DNA from: Komagataeibacter oboediens
GTDB taxonomy: Bacteria > Pseudomonadota > Alphaproteobacteria > Acetobacterales > Acetobacteraceae
Direction: 5' to 3'
Length of the DNA: 64,000 bases
Assembly (NCBI RefSeq): GCF_003207815.1
Contig: NZ_NKTX01000009.1
Location: 1-64,000 of the forward strand
Shown here: one piece after another, positions 16,088-25,797 of the stretch
Layout of the letters: each line of letters begins with the position of its first letter
How positions within the stretch are numbered: position 1 is the first letter of the stretch
Notes under the pieces: model-generated
What the model saw: only the letters and a program-made list of their open reading frames with translations
Told to the model about the DNA's origin: nothing
The model's database searches: none
Position numbers and translations under genes: made by a program

Positions 16088-16344
16088 CTGTCTCTGCTTC
16101 CTGTCTGCCCCTGAAAGAAACGGGCGGTTCGAAACGTGTTCGTCGTGTAACGTCCCTGCAAACCAGTGTTGCACACCAGCCCGCTTCGGACGAAGCTGCG
16201 GGCGATTAGCACGGTTTTGATGCGATCGCCAAGGCGGCGAATGCATTTCCTGTCTGCTTGCCCCGCAATTAAGGGGACAGCGCGGCTGTCAGGACTATCT
16301 TTTTTGTCACTTCCGGCCTGCTGTCCAGCAAAATATCACATCTG

Positions 16345-17100
16345 TCAGACCATCGCCATGCCGCCGTTGACGTGGATCGTGGCCCCGGTGACCCACCCGG
16401 CCTCGTCCGAGGCAAGGTAAACCACGGCCGGGGCGATGTCCGTCGCCTGGCCCATGCGGCCAAGGGGAATGGATCCGACCAGCTTTTCCTTCTGCGCATC
16501 CGGCAGGACATCGGTCATGGCGGTCTGCACGAAGCCCGGCGCCACGGTATTGACGGTCACGCCACGGCTGCCCGCTTCCTGCGCCAGCGACTTGCCCATG
16601 CCGATCATCCCGGCCTTGGCGGCGGCATAATTGGCCTGCCCCGCATTGCCCGTCACCCCCACGACGGAAGCGATGTTGACAATCCGCCCCGCCCTGCGGC
16701 GCAGCATGCCCTTCAGGGCCGCGCGGCACAGCCGGAAGGGAGCGGCCAGATCAACGTCCAGCACACGGTTCCAGTCCTCGTCCTTCATCCGAATCGCAAG
16801 CGTATCACGCGTCAGCCCGGCATTGTTGACCAGAATGGCCAGTGGCGCACCGGCCTTTTCCTCGGCGCAGGCGACCAGCGCGTCAGCCGCCGCCGCATCC
16901 GACAGGTCAGCGGGGCAGACATGCAGCCGGTCCGCGCCACCTTCCGCGCCGATGGATGCCGCCACGTCTTCCAGCACCGCCTGCCGGGTGCCCGACAGCA
17001 CCACGACCGCACCCTGTGCATGCAGTGCGCGCGCGATCTCGCGCCCGATTCCACCCGATGCCCCGGTAACCAGAGCAACCTTTCCGTCCAGCCTGAACAT
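16345..17100 (-). CDS. fabG: 3-oxoacyl-ACP reductase FabG
   Basis: Short-chain dehydrogenase, 251 aa, reducing 3-oxoacyl-ACP with NADPH. Seen: TGASGGIG cofactor loop at 12-19, NNAG at 92-95, catalytic Ser145 (NIAS), Tyr158 and Lys162 (YAAAK). ATG 17100 (MFRLDGKVALV) is chosen; the open frame continues upstream but the SDR fold begins here. It lies 74 bases after fabD, with acpP and fabF downstream. Confidence 0.94.
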   Translation of the reverse strand: MFRLDGKVALVTGASGGIGREIARALHAQGAVVVLSGTRQAVLEDVAASIGAEGGADRLHVCPADLSDAAAADALVACAEEKAGAPLAILVNNAGLTRDTLAIRMKDEDWNRVLDVDLAAPFRLCRAALKGMLRRRAGRIVNIASVVGVTGNAGQANYAAAKAGMIGMGKSLAQEAGSRGVTVNTVAPGFVQTAMTDVLPDAQKEKLVGSIPLGRMGQATDIAPAVVYLASDEAGWVTGATIHVNGGMAMV

Positions 17101-17174
17101 GACCTGTCCGTTCCCTTCGGTATCCATCAACAAAACACGATCCCACGGCCGGGGCCGCAGGACAGACGCCTCTC

Positions 17175-18152
17175 TCAGCGCGCGGCCAGATAGGCTTCGA
17201 TATCGGCCGGGGTCCCGACCGGACGGGTGGCCACATCGCCATTGATCCGCTTCACCAGACCCGACAGCACCTTGCCCGAACCGATTTCGACAAAGCTGTC
17301 GACACCCATGGCCACCATCGCATCCACGCTTTCACGCCAGCGCACGGTGCCGGTCACCTGACGCACCAGCAGGTCGCGGATCGTGGCCGGATCCGTAACC
17401 TTGGCCGCCGTCACGTTCGCCACCACGGGCACGACCGGCACCTTGATGTCGGTATCGGCCAGCGCCGCGCGCATTTCCTCCGCCGCAGGGGCCATCATCG
17501 AACAGTGGAACGGGGCGGACACCGGCAGCTTGAGCGCGCGCTTGACACCCTGCGCCCTGGCCAGCGCGATCACGCGGTCAATTGCCGCCATTTCCCCCGC
17601 CACGACCACCTGGCCGCCGCCATTGTCGTTCGCGACCTCGAGTACCTGCGTATGGACCTTCCCCGCGTCATCGGTAAAGGTCGCGGCTTCCGCGCACAGG
17701 CTGGTGGCGCGTTCCATATCCATGCCCACACCGATCAGGGCCGCCATGCCCCCCATGCCCGGCGGCACGGCCTTCTGCATGGCATTGCCGCGCAGGCGCA
17801 GCAGGCGGGCCGTCTGGGCCACACCCAGCGCACCTGCCGCCGCAAGGGCCGAATATTCGCCCAGCGAATGCCCGGCTACCAGCGCTACGTCCCGTTTAAG
17901 GTCCACGCCCCCCTCGCGCTCCAGCACCCGCAGGACGGCAAGCGAGACCGCCATGAGCGCGGGCTGGGCATTGTCAGTGCGGGTCAGGTCCTCCATCGGG
18001 CCATCGAACATGAGTTTCGAGAGATGCTGTCCCAGCGCGTCATCCACTTCCTGGAACACTTCCCGCGCAGGGGCGAATGCCTCGGCCAGATCGCGTCCCA
18101 TTCCAACAGACTGACTTCCCTGACCGGGGAAAACAAAGGCTTGCACAGGCAT
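17175..18152 (-). CDS. fabD: Malonyl-CoA:ACP transacylase FabD
   Basis: Loads malonyl units on AcpP; 325 aa from MPVQAFVFPGQGSQ. The catalytic Ser96 lies in GHSLGEYSALAAAG and the second active-site His in APFHCSMM. ATG 18152 is preceded by GGATGGAAG; two in-frame upstream codons are unlikely starts. It is the first gene of the fab cluster. The 65 bases before it, after ydcF on the same strand, could hold a promoter. Confidence 0.94.
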   Translation of the reverse strand: MPVQAFVFPGQGSQSVGMGRDLAEAFAPAREVFQEVDDALGQHLSKLMFDGPMEDLTRTDNAQPALMAVSLAVLRVLEREGGVDLKRDVALVAGHSLGEYSALAAAGALGVAQTARLLRLRGNAMQKAVPPGMGGMAALIGVGMDMERATSLCAEAATFTDDAGKVHTQVLEVANDNGGGQVVVAGEMAAIDRVIALARAQGVKRALKLPVSAPFHCSMMAPAAEEMRAALADTDIKVPVVPVVANVTAAKVTDPATIRDLLVRQVTGTVRWRESVDAMVAMGVDSFVEIGSGKVLSGLVKRINGDVATRPVGTPADIEAYLAAR

Positions 18153-18217
18153 GACTTCCATCCACACTCATATTGTTTTTCGGTTCATCCGCGTGATGCG
18201 GGTTGCGGCAGGCAGTG

Positions 18218-18745
18218 TCAATCACCATCCCGCCATCCGCGTAGCCGGTAACCGGCCAGCAGCAGCGCATCCCAAGGCAGCGCCGCCCCTTCACGTAGCC
18301 GCCAGAACCACCGCCTGCCCACACCACGGGCCGCAGGCACGGGGGGCGGGGGCACACGCACCACACGCCATCCCATCATACGCATGAGCAGCAGGCAGCG
18401 CGGCAGGTGGTAGGCACTGCTGGCCACGGCCACCGGCCCTGCATGTCCCCGCCGCCGCAACAGCGCCGAACACCGGATGACCGAGGCCAGCGTATCCGGT
18501 GCCGTATCCTCCACCACCACGCCGTCAGGCGGGACACCAGCGGCATGCAGCATATCGGCCATGACGGCCGCCTCCCTCCGCCCCGAGGGTGGTGAGGGGC
18601 CTCCTGTGGGCACGTACATCACCCTGCCCTGCCGCGTGCCAAAGGCATGCGCCGCCGCCACCCGCAGCCGCAACGTGCGCGTGGGCGTGCCGTCAGGTTT
18701 CAGCTTCGCGCCGAATATGACGACCGGCAGCGCATGGTCCACCAT
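18218..18745 (-). CDS. YdcF/DUF218-family protein
   Basis: DUF218 (YdcF/SanA) protein of 175 aa. Seen: VVIFGAKLKPDGTPTRTL at the N-terminus, YVPTGG, REAAVMADMLHAAGVP, VVVEDTAPDTLAS, and VASSAYHLPR. Members include SanA and ElyC, linked to envelope integrity. Here there is no membrane anchor, so it is probably cytosolic. It begins two bases after the methyltransferase stop and is the last member of a five-gene minus-strand run. Confidence 0.8.
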   Translation of the reverse strand: MVDHALPVVIFGAKLKPDGTPTRTLRLRVAAAHAFGTRQGRVMYVPTGGPSPPSGRREAAVMADMLHAAGVPPDGVVVEDTAPDTLASVIRCSALLRRRGHAGPVAVASSAYHLPRCLLLMRMMGWRVVRVPPPPVPAARGVGRRWFWRLREGAALPWDALLLAGYRLRGWRDGD

Positions 18746-18747
18746 GG

Positions 18748-20022
18748 TCAGCGCGGTGCGCGCAGCAGCACCCGGTTCAGCGATTCCAGCGTGGTGAAGA
18801 CCTGTTCCCAGACCTTTGCAAAGCGGCTGGCGGACAGGCCGCGCGTTTCCATGATCGCTCCGATCTCGCCCACCGTGCGCTCCCCATCGATCAGGGGCAG
18901 GATACCGCGCGTCTGCGGCGGCACGGCGATTGCAACCTGCAACGTGCCAAAAGCAAACGGCAGCCGGTCGTTGCCGCCGATCATACGGGCAAGTTCGATG
19001 CCCGGGATTTCACGCATGACGGGCACCGCATCCGCCGCCATGGCGTCGGCGCGGGTCACGGGCTCGCCCGCACGGCGGACATAGGCGACATGGGTGGCCA
19101 TGTTACCCGCCACGTCCTCCGCCACGGCCTGACGTGCGCGTTCGGGCAGTGCCGCAATCCGGTCGCGCAGGCGCGGGTCAGGCAGCAGCAGGGCGGGATC
19201 GTAACGGGCCGGTTCCATCAGGCACGTGGCAGCCAGCCCCGCGCGGTCCAGCAGGCCATGGAAGGCCGTGATGTCATAGGCACGGTCACGCGGGTTGAGC
19301 AGCAGGTCATACAGCCCCGCATCCCCCCCGGTCAGATGATCACCAAAATTACCATTCTGCCGCAGCCATGCCGTGGCGGGCAGGTGCCGCATGACGCGGC
19401 GCGCCACGTCCAGCCGCTGCCCCGGCGCATCCGCCACCGGGGCCAGCCGCTCCAGCGCGTCCTGCAGCATGTACACGCCCGTGCGCCCGTACGGGGCATA
19501 GACCATGAGGCCCATCCCCCCACCGGGGGCCAGCACGCCCTCCAGCGCCGCAAGCCCGGCATCCGGGTCAGGCAGGTGATGCAGTACGCCACAGCAGTCG
19601 ATATAGTCGAACGGTCCGGGCGCAACCGAAGCAAGGCTGGTCAGGTCGCCACGCACGAAGCGCATGTTTTCCAGACCACGCACCTGCGCCCGCGCCCGCG
19701 CCGTTTCCAGCGCCACGGTGGAACGGTCCAGGCACAGCACCTCCCCCGCCCGTCCCGCGCGCGCCATGTGGGTGGCCAGCATGATGGCCCCGTCCCCCGT
19801 GCCACACCCCGCCACCAGAACCCGCAGGGGTACTGACTGCGGCCGGGTGGCCCCGAACACCCAGTAATCGATTTCGCGCAGGTGGCTGGGACTGCCGATC
19901 AGCAGACGGCTCTTTTCCTCACGCGGGTCGCGGGCGGGATAGGGATACTGCTCGTACTGGGCCTGAAGGCCTGCATCACGTGCATCATGGGCGGGCAGGA
20001 CATCGGTTTCATGCTGGCTCAT
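18748..20022 (-). CDS. Class I SAM-dependent methyltransferase
   Basis: A 424-aa protein. N-terminal YEQYPYPARDPREEKSR, then a Rossmann methyltransferase domain at about 55-200 with the SAM loop VLVAGCGTGDGAIMLA, an acidic residue in LCLDRS, and DYIDCCGVLHHLPDP. The C-terminal 200 residues are an unassigned helical domain that may bind the substrate. I cannot name the substrate. It sits in an operon-like run after the OpuAC gene (9-base gap) and before ydcF (2-base gap). Confidence 0.75.
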   Translation of the reverse strand: MSQHETDVLPAHDARDAGLQAQYEQYPYPARDPREEKSRLLIGSPSHLREIDYWVFGATRPQSVPLRVLVAGCGTGDGAIMLATHMARAGRAGEVLCLDRSTVALETARARAQVRGLENMRFVRGDLTSLASVAPGPFDYIDCCGVLHHLPDPDAGLAALEGVLAPGGGMGLMVYAPYGRTGVYMLQDALERLAPVADAPGQRLDVARRVMRHLPATAWLRQNGNFGDHLTGGDAGLYDLLLNPRDRAYDITAFHGLLDRAGLAATCLMEPARYDPALLLPDPRLRDRIAALPERARQAVAEDVAGNMATHVAYVRRAGEPVTRADAMAADAVPVMREIPGIELARMIGGNDRLPFAFGTLQVAIAVPPQTRGILPLIDGERTVGEIGAIMETRGLSASRFAKVWEQVFTTLESLNRVLLRAPR

Positions 20023-20031
20023 GACGGGGCC

Positions 20032-20790
20032 TCAGCGCGGCAGCAGCTTGCCGCGCTGCCATGCCTCGGCCGCCTCATCGGCACTCATGCCGTCAAAGCG
20101 CATGGCATGATCCAGCGCACTGACCACCTTGTTGCCCAGCGTCAGTTCATCCAGTTCGTCCAGCAGGTCCTGATCCATGTCCCCCCTGATGGCGGAACGC
20201 AGCAGGATGCGGGCGTCCTGTTCAGCCCCGAACGTCCCCTTCGGGTCATCCAGCTGCACAAGGCGCTGCCCGTAATGCAGGAAGGACGGCTGCCAGGTCG
20301 GGATGATTTCAGGCAGGCCACCGGCAAGGATATGGGCCGCGTGGTCACAGGCTTCCGCGTCGGGACGGCTGGCGATGGTGTATCCCGCTTCCGTCAGGTT
20401 GTAGGCGGCGACAACCTGACGCACGCGGTCAAGGATGGATTCCGGGGTCACGATCTCACGGCCGATGGGGCAGCCCTCGCCCGCCAGCTGGGCCACCGAC
20501 GTGATGCCGGTTGCCGCCGCTTCGGGCACGCACCAGCCAAAGGCGGGACGGTAGAGCTGGCCAAACGCCTCCATGCCCAGATCGGGGGCAAGGAAGGCCG
20601 CATCGACATCCGGCAGCCATGCGGACACGAACAGGTCCACATCGCCACGGCGCATGTGTTCCACCATTTCGTCACGGGCAGCCACGACATATTCGATTTC
20701 AAGTTCATAGGCTTCCAGCACGCGCGCCACGGCCGCCGCCGATGCCTGCTGCAGGGTGTTGTCCAGATGACCCAGGGTCACGGTTGTCAT
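20032..20790 (-). CDS. OpuAC-type glycine betaine-binding domain protein without signal peptide
   Basis: A 252-aa protein matching the substrate-binding domain of glycine betaine/proline ABC transporters. Seen: VTLGHLDNTLQQASAAAV, VDLFVSAWLPD, GREIVTPESILDRV, PEIIPTWQPSFLHY. It starts directly with the mature fold: there is no signal peptide or lipobox, and no permease or ATPase genes are adjacent. It may therefore be a cytosolic ligand sensor rather than a transport component. GGAG lies nine bases before the ATG. Start misassignment is unlikely because only 37 bases separate it from the next gene upstream. Confidence 0.75.
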   Translation of the reverse strand: MTTVTLGHLDNTLQQASAAAVARVLEAYELEIEYVVAARDEMVEHMRRGDVDLFVSAWLPDVDAAFLAPDLGMEAFGQLYRPAFGWCVPEAAATGITSVAQLAGEGCPIGREIVTPESILDRVRQVVAAYNLTEAGYTIASRPDAEACDHAAHILAGGLPEIIPTWQPSFLHYGQRLVQLDDPKGTFGAEQDARILLRSAIRGDMDQDLLDELDELTLGNKVVSALDHAMRFDGMSADEAAEAWQRGKLLPR

Positions 20791-20827
20791 GTAATCTTAC
20801 TCCATTGATGGGAATGTGCCCGGCGTG

Positions 20828-21475
20828 TCAGCCCTGCTGCAGGGGCACGCGCAGGCGACCGGTCCGGACCGGGGCCTTGGGCTGGGGATGCGCGGAAGGA
20901 AGGGCATAATCGAACACGAGGGTGCTGACGATGAAGGGGGCCGCGAATTTCTTGAAGGCTTCGTGCGCAGGATCGAAATAGGCCGGATCGGTCACGACGG
21001 GACGGCCGACATAATAATTGCGGTCGCCTTCCGAACGGAATGTGACCACGAAGGCCTGCTGCAGCCCTTCATCCAGACCTTCACCACTCATCTGCGCCCC
21101 CGTCTCGATGGAGGTGACGACGGGGCTGCCATCGCTGCGCCGGGAAATCTGGCGCAGCGCCATGAAGCGGCGTACGACCTCTGCGCGCTGGGCATCGGTA
21201 ATGGTGGGCAGGAACCGGAACATGACGATATGCCGCACCGTGCCCTGATGGAACGTGGGTGCCGTGAAGTGCAGCAGTCCGACCTGGGATGCGATCAGCC
21301 TCTCGGCATGGGCGGCGTCGCTGATCTGGGCTTCGGGCGGTGTATCCGTCCCCGCCGTATCGGGGGCGGCGGGTGCATCCGCCCGCGCCGTACCCGCCAC
21401 AAGCAGACAGCCTGCCGCCAGAAGGGCAAGATACCCCGTCTTCATGTCCCGAAACTTCATTATGTCTGTCTTCAT
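20828..21475 (-). CDS. Exported Dabb (stress-responsive alpha/beta barrel) domain protein
   Basis: A 215-aa protein with an N-terminal signal sequence (hydrophobic YLALLAAGCLLVAG ending TARA, then a Pro/Ala/Thr-rich linker) and one Dabb domain from about residue 80: VRHIVMFRF, ITDAQRAEVVRRFMALR, AFVVTFRSEGDRNYYV, and a PAHEAFKKFAAPFI helix. Dabb domains form small dimeric ferredoxin-like barrels and can be enzymes or ligand binders. Three in-frame ATGs lie in the first 11 codons; the start is uncertain within these. The gene is 23 bases after the ferritin-like gene. Confidence 0.75.
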   Translation of the reverse strand: MKTDIMKFRDMKTGYLALLAAGCLLVAGTARADAPAAPDTAGTDTPPEAQISDAAHAERLIASQVGLLHFTAPTFHQGTVRHIVMFRFLPTITDAQRAEVVRRFMALRQISRRSDGSPVVTSIETGAQMSGEGLDEGLQQAFVVTFRSEGDRNYYVGRPVVTDPAYFDPAHEAFKKFAAPFIVSTLVFDYALPSAHPQPKAPVRTGRLRVPLQQG

Positions 21476-21498
21476 TCCTGTCTGTCGTGTGGATGCGC

Positions 21499-22323
21499 TC
21501 AGGCCAAGGCCATGACCCGCGCAAATTTGCGCTGGCGCATCATGAGCAGGCGATACACCGCCCGCGCGATCAGCGCATGCAGCCGCCCGTGCGGCGTCCA
21601 GCCGATGGTCTTGAGGATCATGCCCGTCACCCGCACGGCATGGCGCGGCTGGTAAAACCGCAGCGCGCGCGACATGTAGGCGGCAATGCAGCGCTTGTGG
21701 TCATAGGGCACGGTGCTGGGTTCATTGGTGGTATGGAAGGCAGAGGCCAGTTCGTCATCCTCGCTTTCCGTCACCCGTCCCAGCGCAATGCGCGTGCGCT
21801 GCCATACCCCAAGGTGCTCGCGCCGCAGGTAGCGGTGCATATGATCATAGAACAGCTTGAAATGGCGGTATTCATCCGCCGCAATCTGGCGGCATATCGC
21901 CTTGAGCACCGGTTCGTCCGTCGCATCGGCCAGTGCGGTATAGAATGACGATGTTCCTGTTTCCACCATGCAGCGCGCAATCAGTTCCCCCGTGCGCGAC
22001 CCGCGGATGGAGGCATCGACATCCAGATCCAGCCTGTAGGACTGCCGGTACCGGTCAAACGCCGCCATGTAGTCCCATGACGGGTCCGCCAGCATGGCCC
22101 ACCGGCCCAGCGCGTCGCCATGCTGGACCTCTTCCTGCGCCCAGTTATCCGCCGCCCTGCTGAAATCGGGGTCATCGGCGAACACGTTCTTCAGATAACA
22201 GGCATAATCCAGGCCATTCCGTTCCACGACCGATGCGGCCTTGACCAAGGGGACAATGTCAGGGTCCACACGTCGCGGATCGAAACGGTCCCAGTTCATC
22301 TGTTCAATGCGCCAGTGTTTCAT
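21499..22323 (-). CDS. Ferritin-like di-iron protein
   Basis: A 274-aa helical protein with a ferritin-like metal site: Glu/His in WAQEEVQHGD, Glu in CMVETGTSSFY, and ADEYRHFKLFYDH. It could be a di-iron oxygenase related to acyl-ACP desaturases or an iron-dependent oxidase; the substrate is unknown. ATG 22323 (MKHWRIEQMNW) follows AGGT; the longer frame upstream has no support. It heads a minus-strand run and is divergent from sucC across 185 bases, which must contain both promoters (no strong consensus seen). Confidence 0.72.
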   Translation of the reverse strand: MKHWRIEQMNWDRFDPRRVDPDIVPLVKAASVVERNGLDYACYLKNVFADDPDFSRAADNWAQEEVQHGDALGRWAMLADPSWDYMAAFDRYRQSYRLDLDVDASIRGSRTGELIARCMVETGTSSFYTALADATDEPVLKAICRQIAADEYRHFKLFYDHMHRYLRREHLGVWQRTRIALGRVTESEDDELASAFHTTNEPSTVPYDHKRCIAAYMSRALRFYQPRHAVRVTGMILKTIGWTPHGRLHALIARAVYRLLMMRQRKFARVMALA

Positions 22324-22508
22324 CGCTACCTGTCTTCTGCATTTTCTCCATGACGGCGCGCCGCGCGTGCCACTGTTGGAGAGGACATGACACATGTTTC
22401 ATGATTACGCCAATCCCGCATCCATCCCACCCCTGTCATTCCGGGGCCATATCGTGCTAGGGGCGTAGCCCGACACCGCCAATAAGAACGACAGATTGGG
22501 TCGCCAAA

Positions 22509-23708
22509 ATGAATATTCACGAATATCAGGCAAAGGCGCTTCTGCGCTCCTACGGCATGCCCGTGCCTGAAGGACGTGCCGCCACCACCGTTGCGGAAGC
22601 TGCCGCCGCCGCCAGCGCCCTGGACGCGCCCGTTACCGTGGTCAAGGCGCAGATCCACGCCGGTGGCCGCGGCGCCGGGCATTTTGCGGGCAAGCCCGAG
22701 GGCAAGGGCGGCGTGCGCCTGGCCCGCAGCGCAGACGACGTGACCGACGCGGCACAGGCCATGCTGGGCGAAGTGCTGATCACCAAGCAGACCGGCCCCG
22801 CGGGCCGCCTTGTCCGCACGCTGTATATCGAATCCGGCTGCGACATCGCGCGCGAACTGTATTTTTCCATGCTGGTTGATCGCAGCACCGGCCAGATCGT
22901 CATTGTTGCCTCCCCCGATGGCGGCATGGAGATCGAGGACGTGGCGGCCCGCACGCCTGAACGCATCCTCAAGGAATATATCGACCCGGCCAAGGGCCTG
23001 TGTGATTACCAGTCACGCGACGTGGCCGTGCGCCTTGGCCTGAAGGGGCGCGAGATCAGAGCGTTCCAGAACGTCGTGCGTTCCGCCTACAACGCCTTTA
23101 CCGGCCTTGATGCCGCGATCGTGGAAATCAACCCGCTGGTCGTGACCGGGGCGGGCGACCTGCTGGCGCTGGACGCCAAGATGTCGTTCGATGAGAACGC
23201 ACTGTTCCGCCACCCTGACCTTGCCAGACTGCGCGACGTGCATGAAGAAGACCCGCGTGAGCGTGAAGCCGCCGAATACGGGCTGGCCTACGTCGGGCTG
23301 GATGGCAATATCGGCTGCATGGTCAACGGCGCGGGCCTGGCCATGGCAACGATGGACATCATCAAGATGGAAGGCGAGGAACCCGCCAACTTCCTTGATG
23401 TCGGTGGCGGCGCGTCCAAGGAACGGGTGGCGGCAGCCTTCCGTATCCTGATCGGTGACCCCAAGGTGCGCGGCATCCTGGTCAACATCTTCGGCGGCAT
23501 CATGCGCTGCGACGTGATTGCGGAGGCCATTATCGCCGCATCGCACGAAACCAGGCTGAACGTGCCGCTGGTCGTGCGCCTGGCCGGCACGAATGTCGAA
23601 CGCGGCAAGGCGCTGCTGGCTGAATCCGGCCTGACCATCATCCCCGCCGATGATCTGGGCGATGCCGCCCGCAAGATCGTATCCGCCGTCCGTAATGCGG
23701 GAGCCTGA
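22509..23708 (+). CDS. sucC: Succinate-CoA ligase (ADP-forming) beta subunit
   Basis: ATP-grasp subunit, 399 aa. Seen: [95 protein letters not shown]. It couples succinyl-CoA hydrolysis to ATP formation in the TCA cycle. The stretch [13 protein letters not shown] also recalls malate-CoA ligase (MtkA), but the glycine-rich loop and the SucD partner favour succinate. sucD begins four bases after its stop. Confidence 0.85.
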   Translation: MNIHEYQAKALLRSYGMPVPEGRAATTVAEAAAAASALDAPVTVVKAQIHAGGRGAGHFAGKPEGKGGVRLARSADDVTDAAQAMLGEVLITKQTGPAGRLVRTLYIESGCDIARELYFSMLVDRSTGQIVIVASPDGGMEIEDVAARTPERILKEYIDPAKGLCDYQSRDVAVRLGLKGREIRAFQNVVRSAYNAFTGLDAAIVEINPLVVTGAGDLLALDAKMSFDENALFRHPDLARLRDVHEEDPREREAAEYGLAYVGLDGNIGCMVNGAGLAMATMDIIKMEGEEPANFLDVGGGASKERVAAAFRILIGDPKVRGILVNIFGGIMRCDVIAEAIIAASHETRLNVPLVVRLAGTNVERGKALLAESGLTIIPADDLGDAARKIVSAVRNAGA

Positions 23709-23712
23709 GTGA

Positions 23713-24585
23713 ATGTCCATTCTCGTCAACCAGTCCACCAAGGTGATCACGCAGGGCTTTACCGGCGCGCAGGGCACCTTCCATACCGAACAGGCCATTG
23801 CCTATGGCACCCGCATGGTCGGCGGCGTCACGCCGGGCAAGGGCGGCAGCCTGCATCTTGGCCTGCCGGTATTCGACACCGTGGCGCAGGCGCGTGAGGC
23901 CACGGGGGCCGACGCCTCCGTCATCTACGTGCCGCCCGCCGGTGCGGCGGATGCGATCCTTGAGGCAATCGCCGCCGGTATCCCGCTGATCGTGTGCATT
24001 ACCGAAGGCATTCCGGTGCAGGACATGGTGCGCGTGCGTGCCGCCCTTGAACGTTCCGACAGCCTGCTGGTCGGTCCGAACTGTCCCGGCATCATCACCC
24101 CCGATGAATGCAAGATCGGCATCATGCCCGGTCCGATCCACCGCCGGGGCCATGTTGGCATCGTCTCGCGCTCGGGCACCCTGACCTATGAGGCCGTGGC
24201 CCAGACCTCCGCCATCGGGCAGGGACAGAGCACCTGCGTCGGCATTGGTGGTGACCCGGTCAAGGGCATGGACTTTACCGATGTGCTGGAACGCATGATC
24301 GCGGACCCGGATACGCATTCCATCGTCATGATCGGCGAAATCGGCGGCACGTCCGAAATCGAGGGTGCCGAACTGATCCGCGCCAGCGGCACACGCAAGC
24401 CGGTGGTGGGCTTCATTGCAGGCGCCACCGCCCCCCCGGGCCGCCGCATGGGCCATGCGGGCGCCGTCATTACCGGCGGACACGAAACCGCCAGCGCCAA
24501 GATCGAGGCCCTGCGTGAAGCGGGCATCCATGTCGCCCCCAGCCCCGCCGAACTGGGCACGACACTGGCGCGCGTGCTGGGCTGA
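23713..24585 (+). CDS. sucD: Succinate-CoA ligase alpha subunit
   Basis: A 290-aa CoA-binding subunit. Seen: [89 protein letters not shown], and the phosphorylated His in [10 protein letters not shown]. The match to alphaproteobacterial SucD is close. It forms an operon with sucC and is followed by an intrinsic terminator. Confidence 0.9.
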   Translation: MSILVNQSTKVITQGFTGAQGTFHTEQAIAYGTRMVGGVTPGKGGSLHLGLPVFDTVAQAREATGADASVIYVPPAGAADAILEAIAAGIPLIVCITEGIPVQDMVRVRAALERSDSLLVGPNCPGIITPDECKIGIMPGPIHRRGHVGIVSRSGTLTYEAVAQTSAIGQGQSTCVGIGGDPVKGMDFTDVLERMIADPDTHSIVMIGEIGGTSEIEGAELIRASGTRKPVVGFIAGATAPPGRRMGHAGAVITGGHETASAKIEALREAGIHVAPSPAELGTTLARVLG

Positions 24586-24594
24586 TCCCCCGTT

Positions 24595-24640
24595 CCGGCG
24601 ATGGCCCCATAATAATAAAAGTATGGTCATCGCCGGTTTT
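24595..24640 (+). terminator. Rho-independent terminator of sucCD
   Basis: CCGGCGATGGCC and GGTCATCGCCGG pair across an 18-base A-rich loop (one mismatch) and are followed by TTTTGT. It ends sucCD and separates it from bioB. Confidence 0.65.
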
Positions 24641-24692
24641 GTATGGCACAGTCGGAAGCGTTTTCCACCTGACCACCAGAGGATCCAGACCG

Positions 24693-25712
24693 ATGCCCGA
24701 TGGGAGCAGCCCGGACACCCTGTCCATGCACGCCGGGGCCACCAGCCTGCCCCCCATAAGGACAGACTGGACGCGTGATGAAGTCGCGGCCCTTATGGCC
24801 CTGCCGTTCCCGGACCTGATCTATCGGGCGCAGACGGTACATCGCGCCCGCTTCGATCCCACGGAAATGCAGATTTCCACCCTGCTGTCGATCAAGACCG
24901 GCGGATGCCCCGAAGACTGTGCCTACTGCCCGCAAAGCGCCATGCATGAAGATGGCGGCGTCAAGGCCAGCCGCCTGATGGCGGTGGAAGAGGTGCTGAA
25001 GGAAGCCCGTGCGGCAAAGGCTGCCGGGGCCGCGCGCTTCTGCATGGGGGCCGCATGGCGCAGCCCCAAGGACCATGACCTGGATACCGTGTGCGCCATG
25101 GTCGAAGGCGTCAAGGCGCTGGGATTGGAAAGCTGCGTGACGCTGGGCATGCTCGACAACACGCAGGCACACAAACTGAAGTCCGCCGGGCTGGATTACT
25201 ACAACCATAACATCGACACCTCGCCCGAATATTATGGCGACATCATTTCCACCCGTACCTTTCAGGACCGGCTGGATACGCTGGAAAACGTGCGCGATGC
25301 CGGGATCAATGTCTGCTGTGGCGGCATTGTCGGCATGGGGGAAGACAGCACGGACCGCGCTGGCATGATCGCGGCGCTGGCCAGCCTGCCCCGCCACCCC
25401 GAAAGCGTGCCGATCAACATGCTGGTCCGGGTGGAGGGGACGCCGCTGGCGGACAGGTCTGACGAAACGGTCGACCCGATCGAATTCGTCCGCACCATTG
25501 CCGCCGCCCGCATCACCATGCCCGCCAGCCGCGTGCGTCTTGCCGCAGGCCGCGAGGACATGACCGATGAGGCCCAGACACTGTGCTTCCTTGCTGGCGC
25601 CAACTCCATTTTCTATGGCGAACGCCTGCTGACGACACCCAATCCCGCCGCCCTGCGTGACCGGCAGTTGCTTGACCGGCTGGGCATGCATACATCACAC
25701 AGGCAGGGCTGA
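24693..25712 (+). CDS. bioB: Biotin synthase
   Basis: Radical-SAM enzyme, 339 aa, inserting sulfur into dethiobiotin. The [4Fe-4S] motif is [12 protein letters not shown], followed by [23 protein letters not shown] and [10 protein letters not shown]; the Arg of the [2Fe-2S] site is in [14 protein letters not shown] 24693 has AGAGGA upstream; the open frame begins earlier, inside the terminator, which is not plausible as coding. No other bio genes are nearby. Confidence 0.94.
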   Translation: MPDGSSPDTLSMHAGATSLPPIRTDWTRDEVAALMALPFPDLIYRAQTVHRARFDPTEMQISTLLSIKTGGCPEDCAYCPQSAMHEDGGVKASRLMAVEEVLKEARAAKAAGAARFCMGAAWRSPKDHDLDTVCAMVEGVKALGLESCVTLGMLDNTQAHKLKSAGLDYYNHNIDTSPEYYGDIISTRTFQDRLDTLENVRDAGINVCCGGIVGMGEDSTDRAGMIAALASLPRHPESVPINMLVRVEGTPLADRSDETVDPIEFVRTIAAARITMPASRVRLAAGREDMTDEAQTLCFLAGANSIFYGERLLTTPNPAALRDRQLLDRLGMHTSHRQG

Positions 25713-25797
25713 ACCCGACGCAGCCGGGCGCGGGACCGGCTGGGACAGTTCCCACGCGGGGTCCGCTGCCGGCCGCGTGCAGTATGAAATCTGGAAC

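Noticed and set aside
22509-24585. Malate-CoA ligase (mtkAB) instead of sucCD
   Set aside because: The alpha subunit and the glycine-rich loop of the beta subunit follow the SucD/SucC pattern; no serine-cycle genes are adjacent.
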